Assembly: GCA_964550165.1 (NCBI GenBank)
Contig: CAZJYC010000009.1
Span: forward strand, 1 to 52,349
Length of the DNA: 52,349 bases
Direction: 5' to 3'
DNA from: CAZJYC01 sp964550165
GTDB taxonomy: Bacteria; Acidobacteriota; Aminicenantia; Aminicenantales; Aminicenantaceae
This document shows positions 1-9,158 of this stretch, in pieces (within the stretch, counting starts at the first letter, position 1; each line of letters starts with the position of its first letter). Position numbers and translations under genes: made by a program. A model generated the notes under the pieces. The model saw nothing but the letters and a program-made list of their open reading frames with translations. It ran no database searches and was not told where the DNA came from.

Positions 1-2
1 TC

Positions 3-2627
3 GTCACCGGTGTCAGCGGCTCGGGAAAATCCTCCCTGGCCTTTGACACGCTCTACGCCGAGGGACAGCGCCGTTACATCGAGTCCCTCTCAGCCTACGC
101 CCGGCAGTTCCTGGAGAGGATGGATAAACCGGATGCGGACCTCATCGAAGGAATCACTCCGGCCATTGCCATCCAGCAAAAGGCTGTCACCAAAAATCCG
201 CGCTCCACGGTGGCCACAGTCACTGAAATCTACGACTTCCTGAGGGTCCTTTTCGCGCGAATAGGCGCCGTTCACTGCCTCAAATGCGGCCAGCCCGTGG
301 CCAGAGACACAATCGACTCCATCGTCGAGGAACTCTACAAGCTCCCGCCTGAGACAAAAATATGGATATCTTTCTCCTGGCCTCTGGAGAGGGGAGTGGC
401 CGCTCTGAAAAAAGGAGGCTTTTTCAGAGTCATCCAGAAAAACAAAATCGTGAACCTTGACGAGATCAGGCTTCAGAAGAGCAAAATCCTGGACATCCTG
501 GTGGATCGAATGACCCTGAATAGAGACGAGAGAGAAAGGCTGGTCGATTCCCTGGAGATGGCTCTAAAAGAAGGCAGAGGAAAGGCCAAGGTTCAAACTG
601 AAGACAACCGGGAATTCACGTTTTACGATAGACTCATCTGCAAGAAATGCGGCATTGCCTATGAGGATCCCTTCCCCAATCTCTTTTCTTTCAACAGCCC
701 TCAAGGAGCCTGCCCGGCCTGCCACGGCTTCGGCGACCTGGCTATAATCGATGAGGACAAGGTCATCCCGGACAAAAACAAATCTCTCGAAGAAGGGGCC
801 GTCGAGCCCTGGACAAAGCCTGTTTCCCGCTGGTTTATGAAGGAGCTTATCCGGGAAGCCCGGAAAAAAGGAATTCCCACCAAAGTTCCTTACAAAAACC
901 TGGATGAAAGGGCAAAGCATTTTGTCATGGAAGGCGGGGACAGCCATTATGGCATCAAAGATTTTTTCGAGTGGCTCCAGACGAAGAAATACAAAGTCCA
1001 GGCCAGGGTTCTTCTGAGCCGCTACCGGAAATATATCCCTTGCCCCAACTGCCAGAAAATGCGCCTCAACCCGCAAGCCCTGAGCGTGAAAATCGAGGGG
1101 CTGTCCATAGGTCAGGTTGTCCAGATGACAGTCCAGCAGGCTCATGAGTTCTTTCAAAAGCTCACGCTTTCGCCTTTTCAAAAACAGGTTGCTGAGAAGT
1201 TGATTGCCGAAATCCAGAACAGGCTGAAGTTCCTGCTGGAAGTGGGCCTGGACTACATCACCCTGGACCGGATGACTTTCACCCTGAGCGGAGGTGAGGC
1301 GCAGAGGATAAACCTGGCTGCAGCCCTGAGCTCATCCCTGGTCGGCACCCTCTTTGTCCTGGACGAACCGAGCATCGGCCTTCATGCCCGGGACAACCAC
1401 AGGCTGGTGGAAATCCTCAAATCTCTCAAAGACATCGGCAATACAGTGATGGTCGTCGAACATGACCCGGAAATCATAAAGTCTGCGGAATATCTCATCG
1501 ACCTCGGTCCCAGAGCCGGTGAAGCCGGAGGAAAGGTGATCTTTGACGGGCCGATGGACAAATTTCTCAAACATCCCCGCTCCCTCACCGCCCAGTACCA
1601 GAGGGGAGAGAAAAAAATAGAAATTCCGGAGAGACGGAGGACCTCCCGGAGTTTTATCGAGATCGACGATGCCCACTTGCACAATCTCAAGCATCTCGAT
1701 GTCAGGATTCCCCTCAACTCCTTCACCTGCATCACTGGAGTCTCAGGCTCAGGGAAAAGCACGCTTCTTTATGATGTCCTTTTCCAGGGATGGGAGGGAG
1801 AGGCAAAGAATGGCTTTAAGGAAATAAGGGGAAGAGAAAAGGTGGACAGAATCATCATGGTCGACCAATCACCGCTCAGCATCTCGCCCCGTTCCATTCC
1901 CGCCACTTACACCAAGGCCATGGACGAGATCCGTCAGGTCTTCTCCCAGACACGAGAGGCAAAGGCCCTGGGATACAAGCCAGGATACTTCTCCTTCAAC
2001 ACTCCTGGCGGAAGGTGTGAGGACTGCCAGGGTGCAGGCCAGCAAATCATCGAGATGCAGTTTCTCTCCGACGTTGTCCTGACCTGTGAAGCCTGCAAGG
2101 GAAAAAGGTTCAAGAGCGAAACTCTTGAAATCAAATATAGAGGAAAAACGATCGACGATGTCCTGCAGATGAGTGTGGAAGAGGCCATCGAATTTTTCGC
2201 CGACAAGCCAAAAATCCGCAAAAAATTACTGCCTCTTGTCGAAGTGGGATTGGCATATCTCAGATTGGGCCAGCCGACAACCACCTTATCCGGCGGAGAG
2301 CTGCAGAGGATTAAACTGGCCTATCACCTTATTCACCAGAAGGACAAAAGTATCCTCTATCTCTTCGACGAGCCGACCATCGGCCTCCATCCCGATGATG
2401 TTTCTGCCCTTCTCCGCACCTTCCAGAAATTGGTCGGGGAAGGACACACAGTGGTTGTCATCGAACACAACCTGGATGTGATCAAATGCGCGGATTACAT
2501 CATCGATTTAGGCCCTGAGGGAGGCGAAAAAGGAGGAGAGATTGTCGAACAGGGCCGCCCTGAAAAAATAATCCAATCTAAAGCATCTTTCACCGGCCGA
2601 TTCCTGAAAAAATATCTCACGCCGTAA
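3..2627 (+). CDS. uvrA: UvrABC excinuclease subunit A (5' end cut by window)
   Basis: Damage-recognition ATPase of nucleotide excision repair; it dimerises, loads UvrB at DNA lesions and dissociates. The reading frame is open from base 3, so the gene starts outside the window; 874 residues are visible and roughly 30-60 N-terminal ones are missing. Visible residues 3-10 hold the first Walker A (GVSGSGKS). Zinc-binding Cys pairs follow (CLKCG, CKKCG with CPACHGFG), then the first ABC signature LSGGEAQR and Walker B FVLDEPSIGLH. A second cassette has GVSGSGKST, the Cys pairs CEDC and CEACKGKR, LSGGELQR and LFDEPTIGLHPDD. This is the full tandem-ABC UvrA layout, with nothing broken. The next gene faces the other way, and no clear terminator separates them. 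Confidence 0.97.
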   Translation, partial: VTGVSGSGKSSLAFDTLYAEGQRRYIESLSAYARQFLERMDKPDADLIEGITPAIAIQQKAVTKNPRSTVATVTEIYDFLRVLFARIGAVHCLKCGQPVARDTIDSIVEELYKLPPETKIWISFSWPLERGVAALKKGGFFRVIQKNKIVNLDEIRLQKSKILDILVDRMTLNRDERERLVDSLEMALKEGRGKAKVQTEDNREFTFYDRLICKKCGIAYEDPFPNLFSFNSPQGACPACHGFGDLAIIDEDKVIPDKNKSLEEGAVEPWTKPVSRWFMKELIREARKKGIPTKVPYKNLDERAKHFVMEGGDSHYGIKDFFEWLQTKKYKVQARVLLSRYRKYIPCPNCQKMRLNPQALSVKIEGLSIGQVVQMTVQQAHEFFQKLTLSPFQKQVAEKLIAEIQNRLKFLLEVGLDYITLDRMTFTLSGGEAQRINLAAALSSSLVGTLFVLDEPSIGLHARDNHRLVEILKSLKDIGNTVMVVEHDPEIIKSAEYLIDLGPRAGEAGGKVIFDGPMDKFLKHPRSLTAQYQRGEKKIEIPERRRTSRSFIEIDDAHLHNLKHLDVRIPLNSFTCITGVSGSGKSTLLYDVLFQGWEGEAKNGFKEIRGREKVDRIIMVDQSPLSISPRSIPATYTKAMDEIRQVFSQTREAKALGYKPGYFSFNTPGGRCEDCQGAGQQIIEMQFLSDVVLTCEACKGKRFKSETLEIKYRGKTIDDVLQMSVEEAIEFFADKPKIRKKLLPLVEVGLAYLRLGQPTTTLSGGELQRIKLAYHLIHQKDKSILYLFDEPTIGLHPDDVSALLRTFQKLVGEGHTVVVIEHNLDVIKCADYIIDLGPEGGEKGGEIVEQGRPEKIIQSKASFTGRFLKKYLTP

Positions 2628-2681
2628 CTGAATTTTAATGATTTCTTTGATTTTGGGAATTTCTTAATGGCAGGAATCGCC

Positions 2682-3359
2682 TTATTCTGAAGAGGTAGAC
2701 TTTCTTCTTTTCTTAATGAATTCGTTTCCCTTTTCCGTTATTTCCAGCCAGATGTTGTAATCCGAAGTCGAATCCGACTTGATCAGGCCATAATTCATAA
2801 TCGTCCTGACAGAGGATTCAAAATGAACTTTTTGCCTATCAGAAAAGGCCATCTTATAGAGGTTAAAAAGCCCTTCCATCTGATACACCTGTTCTGGTTC
2901 GTCGGCAATGGAGCTAAGGATAAACAGCTGTTCCTTGTTCAACGCTATTTTTTCCTCTCTCTTCTCCTCTTTCTTCTCCGCTTCCCTTTCTATCTTCTCT
3001 TCAGGCAATACGATCATTCCCGGCTCTTCAATCTCAAGCTTCTCTTCTTCTCTCGCCCATGTCCCTCTAGTCTTTCGTTCTTCCCGTGGCCTATCTTCAA
3101 CTCTAGTTCTTATCTCCTCACGAGTCCCCTTAAACTCAACTCTCTTGAGCAAAAGTTTGATTTCATCAATCCTGTCGTTTACGTTCTTTTCAATTCTTCT
3201 GGCGATGATAAGCACCCAAATGAAGAATAAAACAACTAAAGCAAAGAGTGTTAAATCAGGAATGCGAAGCTCGATGATAAAATTAAGTATTCTTCCAAAG
3301 AATTCAGGAAATACACTGAATGAGCTTACCCCCGTGAGGAATGTTGCCATGACCATCAT
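2682..3359 (-). CDS. Membrane-anchored protein with charged linker and winged-helix-like tail
   Basis: Not recognised as a named family. The 225 residues fall into three parts: a hydrophobic N-terminal region with one clear membrane segment near residues 36-53 (LTLFALVVLFFIWVLIIA); a very acidic/basic linker, about residues 58-140, rich in Glu, Lys and Arg and probably coiled coil or disordered; and a C-terminal part (about 140-220) whose pattern resembles a winged helix (EQLFILSSIADEPEQ, VRTIMNYGLIKSD, LEITEKGNEFIKKR). The tail would lie in the cytoplasm. The start is the first of ATG codons at 3359 and 3350; a purine-rich AAAGGAAA lies about 13 bases upstream. Divergent from the antiporter gene. 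A membrane-tethered regulator is a guess from architecture only. Confidence 0.7.
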   Translation of the reverse strand: MMVMATFLTGVSSFSVFPEFFGRILNFIIELRIPDLTLFALVVLFFIWVLIIARRIEKNVNDRIDEIKLLLKRVEFKGTREEIRTRVEDRPREERKTRGTWAREEEKLEIEEPGMIVLPEEKIEREAEKKEEKREEKIALNKEQLFILSSIADEPEQVYQMEGLFNLYKMAFSDRQKVHFESSVRTIMNYGLIKSDSTSDYNIWLEITEKGNEFIKKRRKSTSSE

Positions 3360-3554
3360 GATTGCATATTTTCCTTTGCTTTAGCGACCAAGAAAATATT
3401 CCAATTTTTCTTTCCCGGCACGCATTATTCTTTTACACCAAGTCTGTCTGCTTTTCAAGAAGAATTTTATTGCCGTGAAGAATCATCCCAAATTCCGTGA
3501 CAGGAGCTTGATTCAGTTTCGGAGAGTAAAGGGAATATGACTAGCTGCAATAAT

Positions 3555-3583
3555 TTGACATCTCTATCCTCCGATGCTATATG
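3555..3583 (+). promoter_or_regulatory. Sigma-70-type promoter for the NhaC-type antiporter
   Basis: TTGACA at 3555-3560, a 17-base spacer, then TATATG at 3578-3583 (four of six matches to TATAAT). It ends 23 bases before the ATG at 3607, which supports 3607 rather than the upstream ATG at 3574 as the true start. Confidence 0.6.
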
Positions 3584-3606
3584 TCTTTTTTGAAAAAGGG
3601 CTATTG

Positions 3607-5022
3607 ATGGATTCATACGGCTGGCTTTCCATCCTTCCTCCTCTTCTGGCCATCGTCCTCGCCATTAAAACAAAACATGTCTACATCTCGCTCCTTCTCG
3701 GCATCTGGCTGGGATGGACCATCATCCATTCCTGGAATCCATTCTCAGGCCTTATCCAAGCAGTTGGCTCTCTTATCGCTGTCTTCAAGGACGAGAACAA
3801 CACCCGCGTCATCCTCTTCAGCGCCATGATCGGCGCGATCATCACTTTCACCCAGTATTCGGGAGGAATGAGAGGCTTTGTCGACTGGGTTTTCGGAAAA
3901 GGCTTTGTCCGGACGAGGAAACGGGCTGGTTTTCTGGCCTGGTTTTTGGGCTTCATCATTTTTATCGAATCCAGCATCTGTGTCCTTGTCTCAGGGGCTG
4001 TGTCGAGGCCAATCTTTGATAAGCTGAAAATATCCCGCGAAAAATTGAGCTATATCCTCGACTCCACATCTGCGCCCAAATGCATTCTCATCCCGTTAAA
4101 CGCCTGGGGTGCCTTTGTCATCGGCCTCCTTGCCGCCCAGGGCGTAGAAAAGCCGGTCAGAGTTCTGGTCTCATCCATGCCCTTTAATTTTTACGCCATC
4201 ATTGCCTTGGTCCTCGTCGTGTTCGTCGTGCTCTCGGGAAAAGACATTGGCCCGATGAAAAAGGCGGAACATAGAGTCAGGATTGAAAACAAAGTCCTTC
4301 GGGACGGAGCCGAACCCCTCATCTCCGCAGACGTTGTCTCGATGGACGCCAAAGAAGGCATCCCCCAGCGCGCTTTGAACATGATCATCCCTGTAGGCAC
4401 CATGGTCGTCATGATGCCTGTTGTTTTGCTCATCACGGGCAAAGGAAACATCATGGAAGGATCCGGCTCAGTGTCGGTGTTGTGGGCTGTCATTTCAGGG
4501 CTTGTAGCCGGAGCGATTGCTTACAGGGCCCAGGGAATCCTGAGAGTCAAGGAAATCACAGACATCTTCATGAGAGGAGTGGGCGGGCTCATTCCCTTGG
4601 CCAGTTTGATGATTCTGGCCTTTGCTATCGGAGATACCTGCAAGGCTCTCGGCACCGGACCTTTTGTTGCCCAGGCAGCCAAATCCGCGCTCAATCCCGG
4701 TTTAATACCAGCGGTTGTTTTTCTTGTCAGCTGCTTTATCGCTTTTTCAACCGGAACTTCCTGGGGAACCTTTGCCATCATGATTCCCATCGCTGTTCCG
4801 ATGATTACCGCCATCGGCCTCAACCCCGGTTTGACCATTGCCGCTCTTCTTGGAGGAGGGGTATTTGGCGACCACTGCTCCCCCATTTCCGATACGACCA
4901 TCATCTCTTCCATGGCTTCTGCCTGCGACCATATCGACCATGTCCGCACCCAGTTGCCTTACGCGTTCCTGGCTGCAGGAATATCTCTTCTTCTCTTTCT
5001 TATCTTCGGCTTTGTGCTATGA
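3607..5022 (+). CDS. NhaC-family Na+/H+ antiporter
   Basis: Inner-membrane secondary transporter of the NhaC/YqkI type (Na_H_antiporter family), 471 residues with about 11-12 hydrophobic segments. Typical features are the ESS(I/V)CVLVSGAVSRP region around residues 125-140, the DSTSAPKC stretch, and the C-terminal STGTSWGTFAIMIPI and FGDHCSPISDTTIISS motifs; the last are hallmarks of this family. The ATG at 3607 is preferred because AAAAAGGG sits 6 bases upstream and a promoter ends at 3583; the longer reading from 3574 would begin within the promoter's -10 region. The substrate may be sodium/proton or an organic anion such as malate/lactate exchanged for sodium; sequence alone does not decide. 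Stands alone. Confidence 0.88.
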   Translation: MDSYGWLSILPPLLAIVLAIKTKHVYISLLLGIWLGWTIIHSWNPFSGLIQAVGSLIAVFKDENNTRVILFSAMIGAIITFTQYSGGMRGFVDWVFGKGFVRTRKRAGFLAWFLGFIIFIESSICVLVSGAVSRPIFDKLKISREKLSYILDSTSAPKCILIPLNAWGAFVIGLLAAQGVEKPVRVLVSSMPFNFYAIIALVLVVFVVLSGKDIGPMKKAEHRVRIENKVLRDGAEPLISADVVSMDAKEGIPQRALNMIIPVGTMVVMMPVVLLITGKGNIMEGSGSVSVLWAVISGLVAGAIAYRAQGILRVKEITDIFMRGVGGLIPLASLMILAFAIGDTCKALGTGPFVAQAAKSALNPGLIPAVVFLVSCFIAFSTGTSWGTFAIMIPIAVPMITAIGLNPGLTIAALLGGGVFGDHCSPISDTTIISSMASACDHIDHVRTQLPYAFLAAGISLLLFLIFGFVL

Positions 5023-5135
5023 TATTTTTTTATCTTCCTCTTGGGTCGATGAAGCATCAAAAAAATCGTGAAGATAACAGCAAGACATTTTTTCTACCCA
5101 GAAATCCGTATTCCTGAAAAGAGGAGGTCAGAAGC

Positions 5136-7268
5136 ATGAAAGAACGGATTCGTTACTTTTTTCTTATCGTTTTAGTAGCGATATGGACAAGTCTTGTCTG
5201 CGCTGTTGCCAAAGCCGAGGATCCTGCAACCGGCTCCTATGCCGAGGCTATCCAGGAGTTCGAAAAATTCGTCAAAGACCAGATGGCTCTGGACAAAGCC
5301 CCTGGCCTTTCTGTCGGATTCCTGAAGGATGATTTTACCTGGGCCAGAGGTTTCGGCTATTCTGACCTTGAAAACATGGTCCCGGCTAGCCCGGAAAGTT
5401 CATACCGCTTGGCTTCGGTGACCAAAACCATCACAGCCATCGCGGTGATGCAGCTGGTGGTAGAGGGAAAAATCGACCTGGATGCAGAAGTGCAAACCTA
5501 CGTTCCTTATTTTCCAAAGAAAAAATGGCCGGTGACCGTGCGCCTTCTTCTGGGTCACTTGGGCGGAATAAGCCATTACAAAGACAATGAGGTCGAAGGC
5601 CGGATAAAAGCTCACAAGAATACCAAAGAAGCTTTAGCCATTTTTCAGGATTTCGACCTGGTCGCTGAACCGGGTACCAAATACAATTATTCAAGTTACG
5701 GCTACAACCTTCTCGGCGCTGTCATCGAGGGCGCTTCGAACGAATCCTACGGAACCTACATTCGCCAGCATATCTTCAAGCCCCTCGGGATGAGCAACTC
5801 GCTCATGGACAACCCTGTCGAGCTCATCCCCAACCGGGTCAGGGGCTATCGCCTCATAAGAGGCGCAATCAAAAATTCTGAATATGTCGATGTCTCAAGC
5901 CGTTTCGCGGCAGGAGGAACGCGGTCCACCGTCATCGATTTGCTCAAATATGCCCGGGGAATAATGGAGGGAAAGCTGCTCAAAAAGGAAACTTGGCATC
6001 GGATGTTCACCTCCATGGCCAGCCGCGACGGCCGTTTTACAGGCTATGGCCTGGGATGGAGCGTCCGGCCATGGAACGGCCATTTCCAGGTCAGCCACGG
6101 CGGCTCCCAGCCAGAGACACGAACGCATCTTCTCATTTTTCCTGCAGAGAAGTTTGCCATAGCCATCGCCTCAAACATGGAGAGAATTAACCTTATGTCT
6201 TATGTCAGGAGGCTGGCTGAGCTTGTCCTGGAGGAAGACCTCGACAGCTCGGCCTATGTTTCTGATAGAGCCGAACAGGTCTTGTCTGATTCTTGCTCTT
6301 CTGTTTTTTCCTACGGACTGAGCCAGTTCATCTGGAAGGGAAACAGCTTAACCAAGGACGAAAAGGAACTCGCCGAAGCTTTCTCTTTTTTCAATACGTA
6401 TCTCAACAAAGATTCGCTCCGGAAGAATTTCAAAGAAACAAAAAAGACGATCGAAACCGGATTCCATCCTGTCTCAGACCAAAAGCTGATCAAGGCCGGC
6501 GCCTTCATGGCCTCTGCCCTCCGAGAGAGCTTTGGCGAAGAAAGGCTCAGAAGCTATCACAAGAAAGGCCCAATCGCCTTCTTCAGCGACTATGCAAAAA
6601 TCAGCGAAAATTGGCCTCCGGAGAGAAAAAGCTTCAAATTCAATCCCGACTTCGCGGATCTGATATCGGCCTGGGAGAAAGAGTGGAACGCTACCTACAC
6701 CGATGAGATTCGCCACCTCAATATCACCGTGAATTCAGACTTTGACGAACTTGGACCGAAGTTGAAAAAAACTTTCGCCGGAGCAAAACTTTACCATGAC
6801 TTCACTCAAGAGATGGAGCAGGCTGGACATTATTTTTTGCGAAACCAGGAAACACAAAAAGCTCTAAACATCTTCACCATGAACTATGAGCTTTACCCCA
6901 ACTCACCGGCTGCCGTAAGCGGCCTGGCCTCGGCCAAACTCTGGACAGGAAATTCAGAAGAAGCTCGAACCCTTTTTAAAAAAGCCTTTGCTCTGGACCC
7001 TGACCATCCCAGCCTCAGCCAGGAGCGCCTGTTTTATCTGGCCAGCCAGCTTGAACAAGCGATGAAAATCAAGGAAATTTTTATCCTGGCAGACATCGCT
7101 TTGGAGCTTTATCCCCAGAATGCCCAGCTTCACAAGGAAGTGGGAGATATTTACCTGAAAACAGGGCAGAAGGAGAAGGCATTAAATCTTTACAGAAAAG
7201 CTCTGCAAATCGACCCCAATTTTGAAGACGCCAGGAAGGCCTTAGAAAAATTAGAAAAGAAAAAATAA
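5136..7268 (+). CDS. Secreted serine hydrolase (beta-lactamase/PBP-like) with C-terminal TPRs
   Basis: Exported hydrolase of the class C beta-lactamase / DD-peptidase / esterase superfamily. A signal peptide covers residues 1-28 (ends AVAKAED). The catalytic fold is about 35-370: S94-V-T-K97 is the SxxK motif, Y185-S-S187 sits at the Tyr-motif position (usually YxN, so Asn is replaced by Ser) and H321-G-G323 is the third motif. Residues 370-560 are a helical linker of unknown role. Residues 575-705 contain tetratricopeptide repeats (for example AVSGLASAKLWTGN and EVGDIYLKTGQKEKALNLY). A strong ribosome site (GAGGAGG) lies before the ATG. Such proteins cleave amide or ester bonds in peptides or small molecules; true beta-lactamase activity is not implied. 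Nineteen bases separate it from the next gene, so co-transcription is likely. Confidence 0.9.
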   Translation: MKERIRYFFLIVLVAIWTSLVCAVAKAEDPATGSYAEAIQEFEKFVKDQMALDKAPGLSVGFLKDDFTWARGFGYSDLENMVPASPESSYRLASVTKTITAIAVMQLVVEGKIDLDAEVQTYVPYFPKKKWPVTVRLLLGHLGGISHYKDNEVEGRIKAHKNTKEALAIFQDFDLVAEPGTKYNYSSYGYNLLGAVIEGASNESYGTYIRQHIFKPLGMSNSLMDNPVELIPNRVRGYRLIRGAIKNSEYVDVSSRFAAGGTRSTVIDLLKYARGIMEGKLLKKETWHRMFTSMASRDGRFTGYGLGWSVRPWNGHFQVSHGGSQPETRTHLLIFPAEKFAIAIASNMERINLMSYVRRLAELVLEEDLDSSAYVSDRAEQVLSDSCSSVFSYGLSQFIWKGNSLTKDEKELAEAFSFFNTYLNKDSLRKNFKETKKTIETGFHPVSDQKLIKAGAFMASALRESFGEERLRSYHKKGPIAFFSDYAKISENWPPERKSFKFNPDFADLISAWEKEWNATYTDEIRHLNITVNSDFDELGPKLKKTFAGAKLYHDFTQEMEQAGHYFLRNQETQKALNIFTMNYELYPNSPAAVSGLASAKLWTGNSEEARTLFKKAFALDPDHPSLSQERLFYLASQLEQAMKIKEIFILADIALELYPQNAQLHKEVGDIYLKTGQKEKALNLYRKALQIDPNFEDARKALEKLEKKK

Positions 7269-7287
7269 AAATCGCAGAAGGTGGAGC

Positions 7288-8016
7288 ATGAAAAAAGAGA
7301 CGGGTGACCTTTTCCAGAAAGAGACAAAGTATTTCAGGGGCAAGCTCGGGGGAGGCCCTTTTATCTGGCAGGCCAGGCCAGAACCGTACAAACACTATCC
7401 GGAAGCACCGAGAGTCAAGCTGGGCCCTCCCCAGAGTGAGGGCGGCATGCCTCTCTGGCAGGCCATAAACCGCCGCCGCAGCATCCGCAATTTCAGCCGA
7501 AAGCCGATCAAAAAAGAGGAGCTCTCCCAGCTTCTCTGGTCCTGCCAGGGAATTACTCTTGAATCCCTGGGATTCGAGTTTCGGGCCGTTCCTTCAGCAG
7601 GTGCTCTCTATCCTGTGGAGACCTATCTTGCCGTCCACAATGTTGAAAACATCAAGCCGGGCATCTACCATTATGCGCTCAGGGAGCATGAGCTGGAGCA
7701 GCTCAAGCTTGGGGACTTCCGCGATGCAGCCGCCACCGCTGCCCTGGACCAGGACATGGCCTATTCTGCGGCCGTTGTCTTTATCTGGACAGCCATTTTC
7801 CAGAGGTCCAAGTGGAAATACGACCAGAGGGCCTACCGCTACATCTACTTGGATGCGGGGCATATCGCTCAGAACCTTGCTCTGGCCGCAGTTGCCTTGA
7901 GCATGGGAACGTGCCAGATCGGCGCTCTCTACGATGATGAAGTCAACTCATTAATCGATGTCGATGGTGAAGAAGAAAGCGTTGTCTACATGACCGTCGT
8001 CGGCCATCTCCGCTAA
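7288..8016 (+). CDS. SagB/ThcOx-type nitroreductase-family oxidoreductase
   Basis: FMN-dependent nitroreductase-fold protein of the SagB-type dehydrogenase group, 242 residues with no signal peptide. The motif INRRRSIRNFS near residues 61-71 is the phosphate-binding Arg cluster of the family; VPSAGALYPVETYLAV (about 101-116) is the typical SagB substructure; LDAGHIAQNLALAAVALSMG (about 188-207) is the conserved helix. A good ribosome site (AGAAGGTGG) precedes the ATG. In streptolysin-like clusters SagB oxidises azoline rings, but there is no SagC/SagD cyclodehydratase or precursor peptide here, and stand-alone copies are common in environmental bacteria. It lies directly behind the serine hydrolase gene and is probably in the same operon. 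Confidence 0.88.
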   Translation: MKKETGDLFQKETKYFRGKLGGGPFIWQARPEPYKHYPEAPRVKLGPPQSEGGMPLWQAINRRRSIRNFSRKPIKKEELSQLLWSCQGITLESLGFEFRAVPSAGALYPVETYLAVHNVENIKPGIYHYALREHELEQLKLGDFRDAAATAALDQDMAYSAAVVFIWTAIFQRSKWKYDQRAYRYIYLDAGHIAQNLALAAVALSMGTCQIGALYDDEVNSLIDVDGEEESVVYMTVVGHLR

Positions 8017-8150
8017 ACTCTTAGCGAACAAAGCTGAGTTCAGATATTAATCATCAGCATCTGAACATCGTGAATAGTCTTGACAAAAAATCCAACAAAT
8101 CAAAAAAAAATGACAACACCTTGGGGAAAGTCTCCAAAATGGAGGGCATG

Positions 8151-9125
8151 ATGAAAAAAAATTTTTTGATCGGCGCTTTTTTGATTTTGCTTTTAGCCGC
8201 GTTTTTCGCTTGCGAGTTGGATGAGCCTCAAAAGGAAATTCCCTGGGATTGGAGCCTGGAGCAGGTTAAATCGAAAGTGGAGAAGGTCCGGGCCGGAAAA
8301 GACCTGACTCCGCCAAGCTGGCCTGAGGGCGGAAAAGTGGCCGTGGCGCTTTCCTTCGATTTCGACGCAGAGACCAATGCTTTACGCGACAATCAAATCT
8401 CGCCCATGCTTTTTTCTCAAGGAGAATACGCAGCCCGTGTGGCCATTCCCAGGATTCTCGCCCTTCTCGACAAATACAATGTCCCGGCAAGCTTTTTTGT
8501 GCCGGCTGTCTCCGGCCTGCTTCATCAGCAGGAAATCCAGGCCATCGTCTCCAAAGGCCGTCACGAGATAGGAATTCACGGCTGGATCCACGAGAGAAAC
8601 TCCCTTCTCTCCGAGGAGGAGGAGAGGGAGTTGATGAAAAAGTCCTATGAGGCCCTCAAAAATTTGACAGGCAGGGCTCCTGTCGGCATCCGGACTCCTT
8701 CCTGGGACTTCAGCCAATCCACCCTCAAAATCATTAGAGAGCTCGGCCTTGTCTATGACAGCAGCCTGATGGCTGATGACCGGCCTTACGAACTTCTCGA
8801 GGATGGAAAGACGACAGGAGTTGTCGAGCTTCCCGTGGAGTGGCTCCTGGATGATTATCCCTATTTTGGCTTTGACCGCTATTCGAGCGTCCGTCCTCAT
8901 ATTGCGCCGATGGATGTCTTTTCCATCTGGGCGGCTGAGTTCGAGAAAGCCTATGAAGAAGGAACTCTTTTCGTCCTGACCATGCATCCCAAGTATATCG
9001 GCCACCGAAGCCGGATGATGATGCTCGAAAAGCTCATCCAGCACATGCTGGGATACAAAAATGTCTGGTTTGCCACCCATGAAGCCGTAGCTCTTTATGT
9101 CAAAAAAAATTCAAAACTGGACTGA
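8151..9125 (+). CDS. Lipoprotein polysaccharide deacetylase (NodB fold)
   Basis: Carbohydrate-esterase-4-type deacetylase. Metal ligands and catalytic residues are seen in VALSFDFDAET (Asp motif), HEIGIHGWIHE (HxxxH motif) and RTPSW (Arg motif); the DAET variant is also seen in the PgdA-like branch acting on peptidoglycan or in cyclic-amidase relatives. An N-terminal signal ending LLLAAFFAC gives a lipobox-like site, so the enzyme is probably lipid-anchored in the envelope. The frame is open from a GTG at 8070, but GGAGGG at 8141-8146 favours ATG 8151 (or 8148), directly ahead of the KKNFLIG signal peptide. Members remove N-acetyl groups from peptidoglycan, chitin or surface glycans; the substrate is not decidable here. 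Confidence 0.88.
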   Translation: MKKNFLIGAFLILLLAAFFACELDEPQKEIPWDWSLEQVKSKVEKVRAGKDLTPPSWPEGGKVAVALSFDFDAETNALRDNQISPMLFSQGEYAARVAIPRILALLDKYNVPASFFVPAVSGLLHQQEIQAIVSKGRHEIGIHGWIHERNSLLSEEEERELMKKSYEALKNLTGRAPVGIRTPSWDFSQSTLKIIRELGLVYDSSLMADDRPYELLEDGKTTGVVELPVEWLLDDYPYFGFDRYSSVRPHIAPMDVFSIWAAEFEKAYEEGTLFVLTMHPKYIGHRSRMMMLEKLIQHMLGYKNVWFATHEAVALYVKKNSKLD

Positions 9126-9158
9126 AGACAGGGTAAAATAGCGGAAGGAGGTTGACGA

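Noticed and set aside
7288..8016. Thiazole/oxazole-modified peptide cluster around the SagB-like gene
   Set aside because: No cyclodehydratase, YcaO protein or precursor peptide is present nearby.
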